This document shows positions 51,226 to 51,358 of a stretch of DNA of 51,358 bases, piece by piece. The notes beneath the pieces were generated by a model. It made no database searches. It worked only from the letters and a program-made list of their open reading frames with translations, and was not told the origin of the DNA. This stretch comes from Treponema sp. Lineage in GTDB: Bacteria; Spirochaetota; Spirochaetia; Treponematales; Breznakiellaceae. The stretch covers positions 1 through 51,358 of the forward strand of contig JAISPH010000056.1 in NCBI GenBank assembly GCA_031275035.1. The letters are read 5' to 3'. The position numbers and the translations under genes were made by a program. How positions within the stretch are numbered: the first letter of the stretch is position 1; each line of letters opens with the position of its first letter.

Positions 51226-51358
51226 AATCCCCCGCCCCCAAAACCCCGCGCCGCCATCAGCGTCCACGCCGTCAGCCCCGAGCGGGACGCGCTGGAAATC
51301 GTCTTCCCCCGGATCGCCGGTTACCGCACCGAGCTTCCCGAAGAACGCCTCCGCGCGG
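51220..51358 (+). pseudogene. 5'-truncated remnant of a large restriction-helicase (BPTD_3080/Res-like)
   Basis: The open frame to the window edge reads NPPPPKPRAAISVHAVSPERDALEIVFPRIAGYRTELPEERLRA. From memory this matches the region just after the helicase domains of large type III Res-like (BPTD_3080 family) proteins. In intact proteins roughly 600 residues with the Walker A and helicase motifs precede this point. Here, in-frame stops lie at 51127 and 51178 and upstream sequence is the 37-bp array. So the N-terminal half is missing. Only a TTG (51220) could start it. The downstream part is outside the window. Confidence 0.55.

Noticed and set aside
50810..51241. 143-codon minus-strand ORF across the repeat array
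   Set aside because: It is open only because the repeat lacks stops; the 37-bp period shifts frame at every unit and the product has no protein-like features.

Overview
The window looks like chromosome of a GC-rich, probably insect-gut Treponema or a close relative. The evidence is a short alanyl-tRNA synthetase lacking its C-terminal domains, a block of sigma factor, groES, TPR protein, nusB, SurA-like isomerase and alaS that I recall (unchecked) as also clustered in T. pallidum, many sugar ABC importers, and many TPR proteins. Protein families were read directly from sequence; no database was searched.

Layout. 1-1.7 kb: proS (minus, runs off the edge). 1.8-7.9 kb: a sugar operon with a DeoR regulator, binding protein, two permeases, a PfkB kinase and a SIS isomerase/deglycase. 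7.9-15.2 kb (minus): HAD hydrolase and a group-2-like sigma factor behind a perfect -24/-12 sigma-54 element; groES; surA-nusB-TPR; alaS. 15.3-17.7 kb: a polar amino acid ABC importer. 17.7-21.0 kb: a DUF4015 glycosidase-like protein and, divergently, a phosphofructokinase. 21.2-24.9 kb (minus): an L-fucose operon (fucU-lacI-fucI) with a recognisable promoter and LacI-type operator. 25-28.6 kb: a lipoprotein alpha/beta hydrolase with an apparent one-base frameshift, a repeat-rich gap, an M28-like peptidase and pdxY. 28.7-31.6 kb (minus): ParB-like protein, metallophosphoesterase and a TPR protein ending in a decayed Mrr-like nuclease fold. 31.7-40.7 kb: two TPR proteins, an AI-2E family membrane protein, the ACT/UPF0210 pair, a single-chain ECF module (A-A'-T), its S component and tRNA-Cys. 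41.2 kb: bacteriohemerythrin. 42-50.2 kb: a second sugar operon with a nucleotidyltransferase, a NahK-like kinase, a binding protein, two permeases, a DUF5107/TPR protein and a type II pantothenate kinase. 50.2-51.4 kb: interspersed repeats, a 37-bp-period array, and the 5'-truncated remnant of a large restriction-helicase gene.

Recurring themes. The two sugar operons and the fucose operon suggest a host-polysaccharide lifestyle: import, phosphorylate, then isomerise or activate with a nucleotide. All three binding-protein genes are separated from the next permease gene by strong hairpins, probably keeping binding protein in excess. Several genes (proS, alaS, phosphofructokinase, nucleotidyltransferase) have a -10-like box only 6-7 nt before the ATG and no convincing Shine-Dalgarno, suggesting leaderless mRNAs. 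Non-coding gaps are occupied by at least two families of interspersed repeats.

Most unusual items: the sigma-54 element in front of a sigma-70-family gene (reminiscent of the Borrelia RpoN-RpoS cascade), the single-chain ECF A-A'-T transporter, the TPR/Mrr-like fusion, the frameshifted lipoprotein whose 5' end lies in a dispersed repeat, and the 37-bp array abutting a decapitated restriction gene.
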